64,000 nt of DNA from Gemmatimonadaceae bacterium (GCA_016720905.1 JADKJT010000003.1:62001-126000); one strand, 5' to 3'; positions 26,301 through 34,060 are shown, counted from the stretch's first letter. Notes: a model not told the origin generated them from the letters alone. Numbers and translations are program-made.

Positions 26301-26485
26301 AACGGGAGGTGGTCGACCAGATCCGTGGAAATTCGCGGATCGGTAAGGTGCTGTTTGATGAGCTTCGTGTACTCCTCGTCCTGCTTCTGCGCGGTCTGCG
26401 CGGACAGGGCCGGGGTTGTTCCCGCGACGGCGGAAACCAACGCGGCGACCACGCTCCAACGCACCGAGCCTCTCATACGCGACAT
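23312..26485 (-). CDS. Large M14-family zinc carboxypeptidase-like protein
   Basis: The 1057-residue exported protein has an N-terminal signal peptide, with AAGGAGG 6 nt before ATG 26485. The M14 domain shows zinc ligands His173 and Glu176 in GMHSTETGGPEM, a third candidate His in the HDLHE motif (276-280), and the HDNNRDGMG stretch. The domain is interrupted at about residues 366-420 by an Ala/Gly/Pro/Arg-rich low-complexity linker. A long C-terminal region of about 500 residues follows, including a ThuA/DJ-1-like segment. Relatives in Gemmatimonadota and Bacteroidota act on extracellular peptides, but the substrate is unknown. No partner gene is linked. Confidence 0.88.
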   Translation of the reverse strand: MSRMRGSVRWSVVAALVSAVAGTTPALSAQTAQKQDEEYTKLIKQHLTDPRISTDLVDHLPFSDKVPTTLKFPGINRIVGTPGYLTHAVDIHRYLKAVADAAPTRAKYWTIGKTEEGRDMVVLVVADEETIKNLDQYKGYLNELADPRKTPEARAKQLFGLAKPVYYLTSGMHSTETGGPEMLMELAYRLVVEETPLVQSIRKNVLTMITPVIEVDGREKIVDGACYRQKTGLALPTPYWGKYVAHDNNRDGMGQYLKLTQNVRKLANDWHPTILHDLHEAQTLLYVSTGTGPYNEQLDPITINEWWYMAENDVMEMTKQGVPGVWTYGFYDGWVPNYMFFLVHSHNAIGRFYEVQSYGSGCNGVSAGGRGGAAGPLAAAAPTAGAAAAAAPPAGGPPAGRGGGGGRGGRGGAAGGAANGDTSLTMILGGTNYNQSREWFRPNPTPNDIRWGSRANTNIQQSAVLYALWNTGKERERFLENYWIKNKNAIKKGVLGPVKGWVIPAGQHSKANAAEAVNELLDQGLEFNVANSDMKLGSIDVKKGDWIVRGDQPFRTIADMYFSIQNYPTTNPSPYDDTGWTYQMMRNIVLHEIKDPALLTASMTPVANHVVAAGGISGTGATVIVEHSGDNNLVALRYRLATTKMTAAEASFEAAGHQFGAGSFIIAKANKAQLEPVLKELGLSAWAVDVAPTVKSHDLDIPRIGYIHSWSNTQDEGWVRAALDYYKIPYNYFGENSVRKMGSLRAKFDVILWPHGGAVGQPAPTSGAPIPYQRTAEYPSLGFPDSTADTRGGLGEDGLKMIYEFVQQGGTLVTEGGTSAIFPTYNLTPGLKPTTAPGLVNRGTILRGVITDMSSPIAYGFNVNQLPVYFSGGTLLEAGVPMTPNASPISKTDVLRPGSSAALAGTAIGGGGGPGGFGGPAGVYQNTQPMATWVEHSVWDPMQQWSTNTATVPAFDGGFGGRGGGGAVAAPASRTLEDMRPRVVMSWPASSRDMLLSGVLQGGENLSNRPNVIDSPIGKGHVVMFTIRPFWRWQTQGTFIMGFNTIMNWNDLSATGK

Positions 26486-26857
26486 CCTGCCTCCTTCATA
26501 GTGGACAACCGTGACGCGCTCACCGTCGACTTGAACATAGGGCGGGCCGTCAGCATCGATACGCGGGACGAGGCGATTTCGTGGTGCATTGAGGGCGGCG
26601 ATCGTCCCTGCGCGTGACCAGGCCTAGCTGACTCATCTGTAGTGGCTGCAAAGCGAACTGTTGCGCGTGAGCGACAAATTCCAAAAAACGGAAAGCTCCG
26701 AATAGCTTTGGCAACGCCTGTATGCCTGTGTCCGCCATAGGGGAACGGGCTCAACCATTGGAAATGGCACGAATGGTCGAGTCTGGCACGAAGATTGAGA
26801 TAGGGAGAGGTGAGAACACAGGTGCAAGTCACTTCTTCCAGCGTTCCGGAGTACCTC
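26486..26857. other. Gene-free 372-nt region between diverging genes
   Basis: The stretch separates the M14 peptidase from the PEP-CTERM gene and should contain both promoters. It holds a small inverted repeat AAAGCT/AGCTTT (26692-26709), and TGGCACGAA appears twice (26765 and 26784), the second with sigma-54-like spacing. I see no coding frame with a plausible start and no riboswitch that I can identify. Confidence 0.6.
26784..26799 (+). promoter_or_regulatory. Sigma-54-like promoter for the PEP-CTERM gene
   Basis: TGGCACG-N4-TTGAG matches the -24/-12 consensus TGGCACG-N4-TTGCA except for the last GC, which is GA. It lies about 60 nt before the start codon. In other bacteria PEP-CTERM genes are controlled by the PrsK/PrsR system with sigma-54, which makes the match more believable. 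Confidence 0.45.
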
Positions 26858-27490
26858 ATGCGCACACGTCATATCGCTGCAGTCGCAGCCCTCTTGCTGG
26901 GATCCGCGTCTGCCCAGGCGCAACCGGTGAGTGTCGACTACACGGTCTCCGGTTCGGCCGGAAACTGGTTCCTCAACTTCACCCTGCGGAACAACTTTTC
27001 CTCGCCGGGGGACATGGGCGTCTACTGGTTTGGCGTCCGCACCCCCAGCGCGACGGTGTCGGCGTCGCCGGGAAGCTGGCTGTCCAACGGTGGTTGGACG
27101 ACCTCCAGTGGATCGGGAACGACCTACCAGAACTCGTGGAAGACCGACAAGACGACGTCGCTGCTTCCCGGACAGTCGCTGACCGGATTCACCGCCCAGA
27201 GCTTTGCCTTGGCGGCCCCTACCTCGGTGCAATGGTTTGCCTACGCCTTTTCCAACGGGCTGGCCGAGTCGAACGGTGTGTACGATGTCGGCGACAACTT
27301 CAATGGGCTGACGTACAATCCCGGCTTCGAGTCGTCGTCGCTTGGCAGCATGCCGGAAGTGAACGTCCAGACGCTGGTGAACGAGCAGCCGCCGGTGACC
27401 ACCACGCCGGAGCCGTCCACCTATGCGCTCATGGCGTCGGGACTCGCGGTGCTCAGCTATCTCAACCGTCGTCGTCGCGCCACCGTGTAA
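26858..27490 (+). CDS. PEP-CTERM sorting-domain protein
   Basis: The 210-residue secreted protein has a signal peptide ending in ASAQAQ and a Ser/Thr/Gly-rich, probably beta-sandwich, body. A C-terminal sorting signal follows: TPEPST, a hydrophobic helix (YALMASGLAVLSYL), then Arg-rich NRRRR. Such tails are recognised by exosortase (EpsH family), and the proteins usually sit in the exopolysaccharide matrix. No exosortase gene is present in this window. ATG 26858 has CGGAG upstream; the longer ATG at 26810 would add a non-signal leader. A perfect terminator follows. Confidence 0.92.
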   Translation: MRTRHIAAVAALLLGSASAQAQPVSVDYTVSGSAGNWFLNFTLRNNFSSPGDMGVYWFGVRTPSATVSASPGSWLSNGGWTTSSGSGTTYQNSWKTDKTTSLLPGQSLTGFTAQSFALAAPTSVQWFAYAFSNGLAESNGVYDVGDNFNGLTYNPGFESSSLGSMPEVNVQTLVNEQPPVTTTPEPSTYALMASGLAVLSYLNRRRRATV

Positions 27491-27531
27491 GCGTCAATCG
27501 CTCCGGGGGGGGCGAGAGGACGTTGGATACG

Positions 27532-27570
27532 AAGCGGGGACTCTCACCAGAGTCCCCGCTTTGTTGTGTT
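27532..27570 (+). terminator. Rho-independent terminator after the PEP-CTERM gene
   Basis: AAGCGGGGACTCT pairs perfectly with AGAGTCCCCGCTT across a CACC loop, followed by TGTTGTGTTGT. Confidence 0.92.
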
Positions 27571-27582
27571 GTCGACTGCTGT

Positions 27583-28386
27583 CTACTTCACGAATAGCCA
27601 GATGGCGCTGCCAAATCCGATGAGCGTCACCGCGTTCCGCACCCAAGCCTGTGGGACCCGCTGCGCGAGTCCGGACATGGCGTAACCGCCCACCGATGAG
27701 CCAACGGCCATGACCAGGGCAATCGGCCAATTGACCAGCCCCATGACGGCAAACGCGATGGCCGCCACGCCATTGAAACAGATGCCATTGATGTTCTTGA
27801 GACCGTTCATCTGGTGGATGTTTGTCAGCCCCATGAGTCCGAACACGGCGAGCATCAGGATGCCGGCGCCGGCTCCGAAGTAGCCACCGTAGATGCCCAC
27901 GGCGAATTGCGACGCCAGCATGCCCCAGGTGGGATCAACGGGTCGGTCGACCATGACCTCGGCTGACACCGCGAGTCGTTGCTTGAGCCAGCGCATCACC
28001 GGCCCCTGCAGGGCGAACAGCAACGTGGCACCAAAAACGAGCCATGGCACGATGGCGCGAAAGCGCGCGTCGGGCGTAACGAGCAACAGCGCCGCACCCA
28101 CCAATCCACCAATCAGGCTCGGCACGGCGAGTCGCGTGGCCCATCGTTCGATGCCCACCAGTTCGCGCCGATAGCCCATCATGCTGGCGAAGGAACCCGG
28201 CCAGAGCGCCACCGTACTGGTGGCGTTGGCCGGAATGGCCGGCACGCCGAGGGCGAGCAGCGCGGGGAAGGTGAGCAAGGTCCCGCCGCCGGCAATTGAA
28301 TTGGCGGCACCGCTGATCGCGCTGATGAGCGCGATCACGGTCAATTGCAGGGCAGAGGGAGATGCGACGGTCACGGTGTGGAACAA
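27583..28386 (-). CDS. TauE/SafE-family permease
   Basis: This is a 267-residue membrane protein with about eight hydrophobic segments. The paired glycine-rich motifs of the family are visible: GAANSIAGGGTLLTFPALLALG near the N-terminus and GIYGGYFGAGAGILML in the second half. TauE/SafE proteins are thought to export sulfite, sulfoacetate or related organosulfur anions. The start appears to be TTG 28386, with GTG 28374 as an alternative. The gene diverges from the aminotransferase gene and has no operon partner, so its substrate cannot be inferred from context. Confidence 0.92.
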   Translation of the reverse strand: MFHTVTVASPSALQLTVIALISAISGAANSIAGGGTLLTFPALLALGVPAIPANATSTVALWPGSFASMMGYRRELVGIERWATRLAVPSLIGGLVGAALLLVTPDARFRAIVPWLVFGATLLFALQGPVMRWLKQRLAVSAEVMVDRPVDPTWGMLASQFAVGIYGGYFGAGAGILMLAVFGLMGLTNIHQMNGLKNINGICFNGVAAIAFAVMGLVNWPIALVMAVGSSVGGYAMSGLAQRVPQAWVRNAVTLIGFGSAIWLFVK

Positions 28387-28445
28387 TGGCTGGCCTGCAG
28401 GCGGGGCGGTAGCAGCCGACCGCGCATCGGGTCATATTGGCCGCC

Positions 28446-29606
28446 ATGCCAGCCACCTCACGCAGACTCGCGACGATTTCCGAGTCGGTCATCCGCAACA
28501 CCACGCGCACGGCCAACCAGTACGGCGCGATCAACCTTGCGCAGGGCTTTCCCGACTTCGATCCGCCGCAGGCATTGCTTGAGGCGCTGGAAGTCGCGGC
28601 ACGCGGTCCGTTTCATCAGTACGCCGTCACCTGGGGCTCGCAACGCTTTCGTGAGGCGCTGGCGCGCAAGATTACGCGCTTCAGCGGGGTCGCCATTGAT
28701 CCCGATGAACATCTGGTGGTGACGTGCGGCGGGACCGAGGCGATGATGGTGGCGATGATGACCGCCTGCAATCCGGGCGACAAGGTCATCATCTTCTCGC
28801 CGTTTTACGAGAACTACTGGGCCGACACGATTCTGGCCGGCGCCGAGGCCATCTGGGTGCCGTTGCGTCCACCCGATTTCGGGTTTGATCCGCAGGAGCT
28901 GGAGCGCGCATTCGCCCAGGGCGCCAAGGCCATCGTGCTGTGCAATCCCGGCAACCCCACCGGCAAGGTGTTCACGCGCGCCGAGTTGGAAGTGATCCTG
29001 GCGCTGGCCGAGCGGTATGATGCGTTCATCATTACCGACGAGCCGTATGAGCACATGGTGCATGCGCCGCATGAGCACTGCTACATGCACGCGCTGCCGG
29101 GCGCGTTCGCGCGCACCATCGTCACCAACTCGCTGTCCAAGACGTACTCCATCACGGGTTGGCGCATCGGGTATGTGCAGGCGGCCCCCGAGGTGATTCG
29201 TGGCGCGCGCAAGGTGCACGACTACCTCACCATCGGCGCTGCCGCGCCGTTGCAGGAAGCGTGCGTGACCGCGTTGGATTTTCCCGATCAGTACTATGCC
29301 GACGTGCGGGCGTTCTACACGCAGCAGCGCGAACTCTTCTTGGGCTACCTCCGGCAGTCGGGGTTGGGGTACACCGAGCCGCAGGGCGCGTACTACGTGA
29401 TGGTGGATGTCTCGCCGCTTGGCTTCAAGACCGACGCTGAGGCGTCCGACTTCTTCATCAAGACCATCGGTGTGGCGGGCGTGGCGGGGTCGAGCTTCTT
29501 TCGCGAGCCCGTGCACAACTACCTGCGACTGCATTTTGCCAAGCGCGCCGAGACGCTGCACGCCGCCGGTGAACGGCTATTGAAGGTGCGAGACCATCTG
29601 AAGTAG
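28446..29606 (+). CDS. Class I/II PLP aminotransferase
   Basis: The 386-residue fold-type I enzyme has NPGNPTGK (167-174), the ITDEPYE cofactor stretch, the Schiff-base Lys232 in TNSLSKTYSITGWR, and the C-terminal Arg in NYLRLHFA that binds the substrate carboxylate. The LAQGFPDFDPP opening is typical of kynurenine/glutamine/methionine aminotransferases (YbdL/KAT-like) and of aspartate aminotransferase-like proteins. ATG 28446 was preferred to TTG 28437. The exact amino donor is uncertain. It converges with the DUF423 gene. Confidence 0.93.
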   Translation: MPATSRRLATISESVIRNTTRTANQYGAINLAQGFPDFDPPQALLEALEVAARGPFHQYAVTWGSQRFREALARKITRFSGVAIDPDEHLVVTCGGTEAMMVAMMTACNPGDKVIIFSPFYENYWADTILAGAEAIWVPLRPPDFGFDPQELERAFAQGAKAIVLCNPGNPTGKVFTRAELEVILALAERYDAFIITDEPYEHMVHAPHEHCYMHALPGAFARTIVTNSLSKTYSITGWRIGYVQAAPEVIRGARKVHDYLTIGAAAPLQEACVTALDFPDQYYADVRAFYTQQRELFLGYLRQSGLGYTEPQGAYYVMVDVSPLGFKTDAEASDFFIKTIGVAGVAGSSFFREPVHNYLRLHFAKRAETLHAAGERLLKVRDHLK

Positions 29607-29628
29607 TGGATGGTTGGCGGCGCGCGTG

Positions 29629-30000
29629 TTACCGAACGCGCGACGCCGCGACGGCCAGGCACACCCAGCCGGCAATGAAGCACACGCCGCCAATCGGTGT
29701 GATCGCGCCCAGGGCGCGAATGCCGGTGAACGTCATGGCGTACAGCGAGCCGGTGAAGAACAGCGTGCCGGCGACGAACAACCAGCCGGCGGTGGTCAGC
29801 AGGCTGCTGGGCCAGCGACTGGCCACGAGGCCCACCGCGATGAGCGCCAGCGCGTGATACATCTGGTAGCGCGCGCCGGTTTCGAAGACCTCCAGCAAGC
29901 GTGGCTCGACCTTGTCGCGCAGCGCATGGGCGCCGAACGCGCCGGCGGCCACGCTGATGGCGGCGGACAGGGCGCCGGTTGTTAGGAAGAGACGGTGCAT
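29629..30000 (-). CDS. DUF423 (YgdD-like) membrane protein
   Basis: The 123-residue protein has four hydrophobic segments. The GALSAAISVAAGAFGAHALRDK opening and the GARYQMYHALALI motif define DUF423. It is widespread, small and of unknown function. It lies downstream of queD on the same strand, separated by the hairpin repeat at 30018-30099, so co-transcription is doubtful. Confidence 0.93.
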   Translation of the reverse strand: MHRLFLTTGALSAAISVAAGAFGAHALRDKVEPRLLEVFETGARYQMYHALALIAVGLVASRWPSSLLTTAGWLFVAGTLFFTGSLYAMTFTGIRALGAITPIGGVCFIAGWVCLAVAASRVR

Positions 30001-30017
30001 GGGCGGGAATCTAAACT

Positions 30018-30099
30018 GGAGACGGGAGACGGGAGAATGGAGACGGGAGACTCTGCACCCCGGAGGTCTCCCGTCTTCCGTCTCCCGTCTCCCGTCTTA
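30018..30099. repeat. Second GGAGACG/GTCTCCC hairpin repeat
   Basis: The left arm (30018-30051) is built of GGAGACG-type heptamers, and the right arm (30066-30099) of GTCTCCC-type heptamers with one GTCTTCC variant. About 14 nt separate the arms. It abuts the queD stop codon and precedes the DUF423 gene. It shares units and orientation with the repeat at 7288-7368. Confidence 0.8.
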
Positions 30100-30450
30100 A
30101 CCCCTATACCCGCATCCCGCCGTACACGTCTCCCTCACCACCACCTGTGTTAACCCCGGCAGCGCTGGCGCGAGTCGTTCCCAGATCCACTGCGCGAGGA
30201 CTTCGCTGGTGGGATTCTCCAGGCCTTCGATGTCGTTCAGGTAGTGATGGTCGAGTTGATCATACAGCGGCTGGAAAATGCGTTTGAGATCGGCAAAATC
30301 CATCACCCATCCTTCGCGCGGCATGAGCGGACCTTCCACGTGAATGGTTACACGGAAGCTGTGCCCGTGCAGTCGACTGCACTTGTGTTCGGGCGGAAGA
30401 TTCGGCAGCCGATGCGCGGCTTCGAAGGTGAACTCACGAAATATTTCCAT
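30097..30450 (-). CDS. queD: 6-carboxy-5,6,7,8-tetrahydropterin synthase (QueD)
   Basis: This is a 117-residue member of the 6-pyruvoyl-tetrahydropterin synthase fold. The zinc ligands are His13, His28 and His30 (AAH and HGH), Cys24 is the catalytic base, and the LDHHYLN and VRETCTAG motifs are present. It converts 7,8-dihydroneopterin triphosphate to 6-carboxytetrahydropterin, an early step to queuosine. The Cys in KCSRLHGH favours QueD over eukaryotic PTPS. No other queuosine gene lies in the window. Thirteen nt separate it from the upstream S9 peptidase gene, so they may share an mRNA. Confidence 0.95.
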   Translation of the reverse strand: MEIFREFTFEAAHRLPNLPPEHKCSRLHGHSFRVTIHVEGPLMPREGWVMDFADLKRIFQPLYDQLDHHYLNDIEGLENPTSEVLAQWIWERLAPALPGLTQVVVRETCTAGCGYRG

Positions 30451-30463
30451 ATGACAGTGCCCC

Positions 30464-32704
30464 CTATGGGCGCGGGTCCTTAGGACCGATCTGGTATTCC
30501 TTCGGCGGCGTCGCGCCCATCAGGTGCGTGACGAAATAATCCCAGCGACGTCGCATCATGTAGTTGCTGGCCGCCCCGTAGCCATGCGCGGCATTGGGAA
30601 TCATCAGCAGGTCGAAGTCCTTGCCGGCCTTGATCAGTGCGTCGGCCACCAACAGCGTGTTGTCGGGCGGCACATTGTCGTCCAATGTGCCATGGGCCAG
30701 CAGCAGCTTGCCCTTGAGATTCTTTGCCAGCGTCTGGTTGGCTTCGGCGTCGTAGTTGTCTTTCCCGTCGGCGCCTTTGGCCAGCAGCCCATGATAGCGC
30801 TCGCCCCAATCGTCTTCGTAGTTGCGATTGTCGTGGTTGCCGGATTCGGCAATGCCCACCTTGAAGAAGTCGGGATAGCGGAACATCGCGCCGGCCGTGG
30901 CAAAGCCACCGCCGGAGTGCCCCCAGATGCCCGCCTTGCCGATGTCGATGAAGCGATAGCGCTGCGCCAGTTCCTTCATGCCGGCCACCTGATCGGGCAG
31001 CGTGTTGTCACCCATGCGGCCGTAGTACGCGTCGTGAAATGACTTCGACCGCAGCGGCGTGCCGGTGCCGTCAATCTGCACGACGACAAAGCCCAGATTG
31101 GCCAGCGCCTGATGATCCCCACGCGACGCGCTGAACGAACGACTGCCGACACTGCCGACCTGCGGGCCCGGATAGATGTAGTTAATGATCGGATACTGCC
31201 GGGTCGAATCCAGATTGGACGGCGTGAACATGAGACCATACAGGTCGGTTGTGCCGTCTCGCGATTTCACGGTAATGCGCGTGGGCGGCTTCCATCCGGT
31301 GGCGGTGAGCTTGGAGATGTCGGCCGTTTCCAGCGTGGCAATCAGTTTGCCGGTTGTGGCGTGACGCAGCACCGAGGTGGGCGGCAGGTCGGGTCGTGAC
31401 CATCCGTCCAGTACATAGCGGCCATCGGGCGAGAGCACCACGTTGTGATCGCCGTCTTCCGGCGTGAGCAGCGTCAATGGCTTGCCGTCCAATCCGATGG
31501 AATACAGATGCCGGAAGTACGGATCTCGCCCAGACTCTTTGCCCACGCCAACAAACCAGAGCTTGCGCGCCTTTTCATCCAGTCGCACGATGGACACCAG
31601 ATTGCCCGCGCCCGTGGTCACCTGGCGCTTGAGCGCACCGCTGGCGAGGTCATACAGGTACAACTGCCCCCAATCGTCGCGCTCGGAAAACCAGAGCACT
31701 TCGTTGGAGGCGGGCAGCACGCGCCAGTTGGGGACATTGTCCCCCGACTCGAATTGGGTCTTCACCTCCTCCCGCAGCACGTCGCGCACGTCGCCGGTCG
31801 TGGCGTCGGCCACCCGTAACGTGGCCACCTTGTGATCGCGCGACGATGACACGAAGGCCAGCTTCGATCCATCGGGATACCATTGCACATCGGCGTACTC
31901 GCCATCCACGCATGAGATGTGGTCGCACACGGTTGATCGATGCTGGTCGGGCGGCATCCTGAAACGCACCACGTTGGGTGTTCCCCCCGACAGGTCGATC
32001 ACAACACGCTGAATCATCGACACCACGCTGTCGCCCGGGAGCGGGTACTTCCACCGGCTGAGCACGGGGTGGCCCACCTCAGTGCGCACCATGAACATCT
32101 CGCCCACCCCGCGTTGATCCTGCTGGAACGTGGCGATCTTCCTGGAGTCGGGCGACCAGCTGACGATGGCGCGATCGGAGTGTATCCAGCCGGCATTGTC
32201 GGTGGCGTACCCGAAATCCGGTACGCCGTCGGCGGTGAGTTGCGTTTCCGCATTCGTGGCGATATCGCGCACCCACAAATTCCAGTCGCGTATGAACACG
32301 CCCTTGGTGCCGTCGGGCGATCGCGATTCCGGGGCCGCGCCCACCCGACGCGGAACGATGATTGGTGGAGGCGCGTTGACGAACGCGGCACAGACCGCGG
32401 CGTTCGACACGCAATTGGTCTTACTGCCCTTGACAGGGTCCACCAGAATCACCGGCGATGAGCCGTCGGGGCGACGCACGCGGTACCAGAATCGGCCGTC
32501 CGCGAGCCAGTTGGGTTGGACTCCCATGCCCGAGACCAGGGGCAGCGTCGCGAAGCCGAGCGCCCGTTCGGCGCGGGCGTAGTCGTCGGCCGTCAGCACT
32601 CTGGACTGAGCGCCCAGGGCTGCGGCCGACAGGGCAAGGCCGACGGCAGCGCGGTGGACCGCGATGAGGCAAGACATAGCGAAGGAGATGGGGTGGGCCT
32701 GCAT
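30464..32704 (-). CDS. S9-family (dipeptidyl peptidase IV-like) serine peptidase
   Basis: The 746-residue exported protein has an N-terminal beta-propeller and a C-terminal alpha/beta hydrolase. The catalytic triad is Ser597 in GHSGGGF, Asp675 or Asp676 in TLDDNVPP, and His707 in NAAHGYG. The DPP IV-type double-Glu motif is not obvious, so it could be a DPP-like or prolyl aminopeptidase. ATG 32704 has GAAGGG directly before it with no spacer; the alternative ATG 32677 also leaves a signal peptide (VGLALSAAALGA). It probably degrades extracellular peptides. queD follows on the same strand. Confidence 0.93.
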   Translation of the reverse strand: MQAHPISFAMSCLIAVHRAAVGLALSAAALGAQSRVLTADDYARAERALGFATLPLVSGMGVQPNWLADGRFWYRVRRPDGSSPVILVDPVKGSKTNCVSNAAVCAAFVNAPPPIIVPRRVGAAPESRSPDGTKGVFIRDWNLWVRDIATNAETQLTADGVPDFGYATDNAGWIHSDRAIVSWSPDSRKIATFQQDQRGVGEMFMVRTEVGHPVLSRWKYPLPGDSVVSMIQRVVIDLSGGTPNVVRFRMPPDQHRSTVCDHISCVDGEYADVQWYPDGSKLAFVSSSRDHKVATLRVADATTGDVRDVLREEVKTQFESGDNVPNWRVLPASNEVLWFSERDDWGQLYLYDLASGALKRQVTTGAGNLVSIVRLDEKARKLWFVGVGKESGRDPYFRHLYSIGLDGKPLTLLTPEDGDHNVVLSPDGRYVLDGWSRPDLPPTSVLRHATTGKLIATLETADISKLTATGWKPPTRITVKSRDGTTDLYGLMFTPSNLDSTRQYPIINYIYPGPQVGSVGSRSFSASRGDHQALANLGFVVVQIDGTGTPLRSKSFHDAYYGRMGDNTLPDQVAGMKELAQRYRFIDIGKAGIWGHSGGGFATAGAMFRYPDFFKVGIAESGNHDNRNYEDDWGERYHGLLAKGADGKDNYDAEANQTLAKNLKGKLLLAHGTLDDNVPPDNTLLVADALIKAGKDFDLLMIPNAAHGYGAASNYMMRRRWDYFVTHLMGATPPKEYQIGPKDPRP

Positions 32705-32831
32705 CCCTTCAAGCTGTCGACACGGAGCTGGCGAGGCAAAGGGGGAGGATCGCGGAATCCTTTTCCCCTCGTCCGGGCACAGTCAGGCAGCGGGTCGGCT
32801 ACACTTCTTACAACCTCATTCGGAGCTCGAC

Positions 32832-33038
32832 ATGTCCTCCTTCTTCGGCAAGAACGTCGGAACGATCGATCGCGTCGCCCGGTTGTTGCTGGGCGTTGGC
32901 CTGTTGTCGCTGGTGTTTACCGGACCGCAGACCGCCTGGGGCTACCTCGGCGTGATTCCGCTGTTGACTGGTGCGTTTGGCACCTGTCCTTTGTACAGCG
33001 TGCTGGGGTTCAACACGTGCCCGGTTAAGCGCGCGTAG
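32832..33038 (+). CDS. Small DUF2892 membrane protein
   Basis: The 68-residue protein has two short hydrophobic segments and the DUF2892 pattern: FFGKNVGTIDRVARLLLG at the start, then GTCPLYSVLGFNTCP near the end. DUF2892 is the membrane part of YgaP, where it is joined to a rhodanese domain; here no rhodanese is present. ATG 32832 has GGAG upstream. Its stop shares one base with the GTG of the sigma factor gene, so the three genes 32832-33905 are probably one operon. Confidence 0.9.
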   Translation: MSSFFGKNVGTIDRVARLLLGVGLLSLVFTGPQTAWGYLGVIPLLTGAFGTCPLYSVLGFNTCPVKRA

Positions 33039-33640
33039 TGCCGGTTCCGGCGGCCACGGTCGACGACGTTGCGCTGCTGCGTCGCACGGCGTCGGGTGAT
33101 ACGACGGCATTCGACGCCATTGTGGAGGCGCATCAGTCGGCCGTCGGCCGGTTCCTGACGTCGCTCGGGGTCGCCGATCTGGATGACGCGTTGCAGGAGA
33201 CGTTCATCGCGGCGTGGCGGAGCGCGGGCACGTATCAAGGGACCGGTTCCGTGCGCAGCTGGCTGCTGTCGATCGCGCGTAACGTGCACCGGCATGGCGC
33301 ACGCCGACGCGTGAATGAACCGGCGACATTCGTCTCGCTGGACGTGCTGGCCGAACGCGCCGGGTGGGGGTGTGACCCGGCCGAATCTCGACGGGTCGAT
33401 CTCTCGATGGCGCGGGACGTGCTTGAACATGCGCTGGCGATATTGCCCGATGAGGAACGGGAAATCCTGGTACTCAGGGAGCTCGAGGAGCTTTCGGGAG
33501 AGGAGACGGCACAGCTGCTGCAGATTTCCCTGGCGGCGATGAAGAGTCGCCTGCATCGAGCGCGCCTGCATCTGGCCGCGGTGGTCCGTCGGCTGGACCA
33601 ACCACATTCAGTAACCGGGGGGGCGGATGTCAGCCACTGA
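33038..33640 (+). CDS. ECF-type RNA polymerase sigma factor
   Basis: This is a 200-residue protein with region 2 (AFDAIVEAH...DLDDALQETFIAAWR) and region 4 (LPDEEREILVLRELEELSGEETAQLL, with SRLHRAR in the recognition helix). The GTG start at 33038 overlaps the previous stop. Between the two domains is a longer than usual linker carrying the VSLDVLAERAG stretch. The downstream gene encodes a zinc-finger anti-sigma factor and overlaps by 14 nt, the usual ECF arrangement. The target promoters and signal are unknown. Confidence 0.93.
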   Translation: MPVPAATVDDVALLRRTASGDTTAFDAIVEAHQSAVGRFLTSLGVADLDDALQETFIAAWRSAGTYQGTGSVRSWLLSIARNVHRHGARRRVNEPATFVSLDVLAERAGWGCDPAESRRVDLSMARDVLEHALAILPDEEREILVLRELEELSGEETAQLLQISLAAMKSRLHRARLHLAAVVRRLDQPHSVTGGADVSH

Positions 33641-33905
33641 CACAGGACTCGACACCGTGATTGCCGGCGTGCGCTGTCGCGATGTGTTGGCCGATCTGTC
33701 GGAGTTTCTGGACGGGCAGCTGTCGAGCGAGCGGGTGGCAACACTCCGCGCGCACTTGGCGGCGTGTGATCGGTGTGCGCGCTTTGGCGGCGACGTGTCC
33801 GCCGCATTGGGGGCCCTGCGCGCGAACCTGCGTGTGCCGCCGCCGTTGGCACCGGAACAGACCGCGCAGCTCCGCACGTCGCTGCGGCAGGCGCAGTCGG
33901 CGTAG
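33627..33905 (+). CDS. Zinc-finger (zf-HC2) anti-sigma factor
   Basis: A 92-residue cytosolic protein with the anti-sigma zinc motif: Cys17, then HxxxCxxC in RAHLAACDRCARF (about residues 42-54). It should bind and hold the preceding ECF sigma factor until a signal, often redox, releases it. There is no membrane segment, so it is a soluble ZAS-type protein. Its stop codon lies in the first copy of a 14-bp tandem repeat (33891-33932), so the C-terminus may vary between strains. Confidence 0.88.
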   Translation: MSATDTGLDTVIAGVRCRDVLADLSEFLDGQLSSERVATLRAHLAACDRCARFGGDVSAALGALRANLRVPPPLAPEQTAQLRTSLRQAQSA

Positions 33906-33932
33906 CGCAGTCGGCGTAGCGCAGTCGGCGAC
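33891..33932. repeat. Three tandem 14-bp repeats over the anti-sigma stop codon
   Basis: GCGCAGTCGGCGTA occurs at 33891-33904 and 33905-33918, with a third copy (12 of 14 bases) at 33919-33932. The unit is not a multiple of three, so gain or loss of copies would not change the present stop but could change the frame beyond it. Confidence 0.9.
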
Positions 33933-34060
33933 CTACCGCGACCGTCGACTGACGTTCATATTCGCGCACCGCGATTGACGATCCCGGCCCAGGGCTCGAA
34001 CCCTACCGCCGTCACGCCTTCCGATTTCGTCACGGGGCATCCTCAGCGCCGGAGCACTGC

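Noticed and set aside
25448..26617. 389-codon plus-strand frame opposite the M14 peptidase
   Set aside because: Antisense shadow rich in His/Arg/Val; the M14 frame has zinc motifs, a signal peptide and a ribosome site.
26600..26780. Cyclic di-GMP riboswitch before the PEP-CTERM gene
   Set aside because: A few short matches were considered, but the conserved GEMM core and tetraloop receptor are not present.
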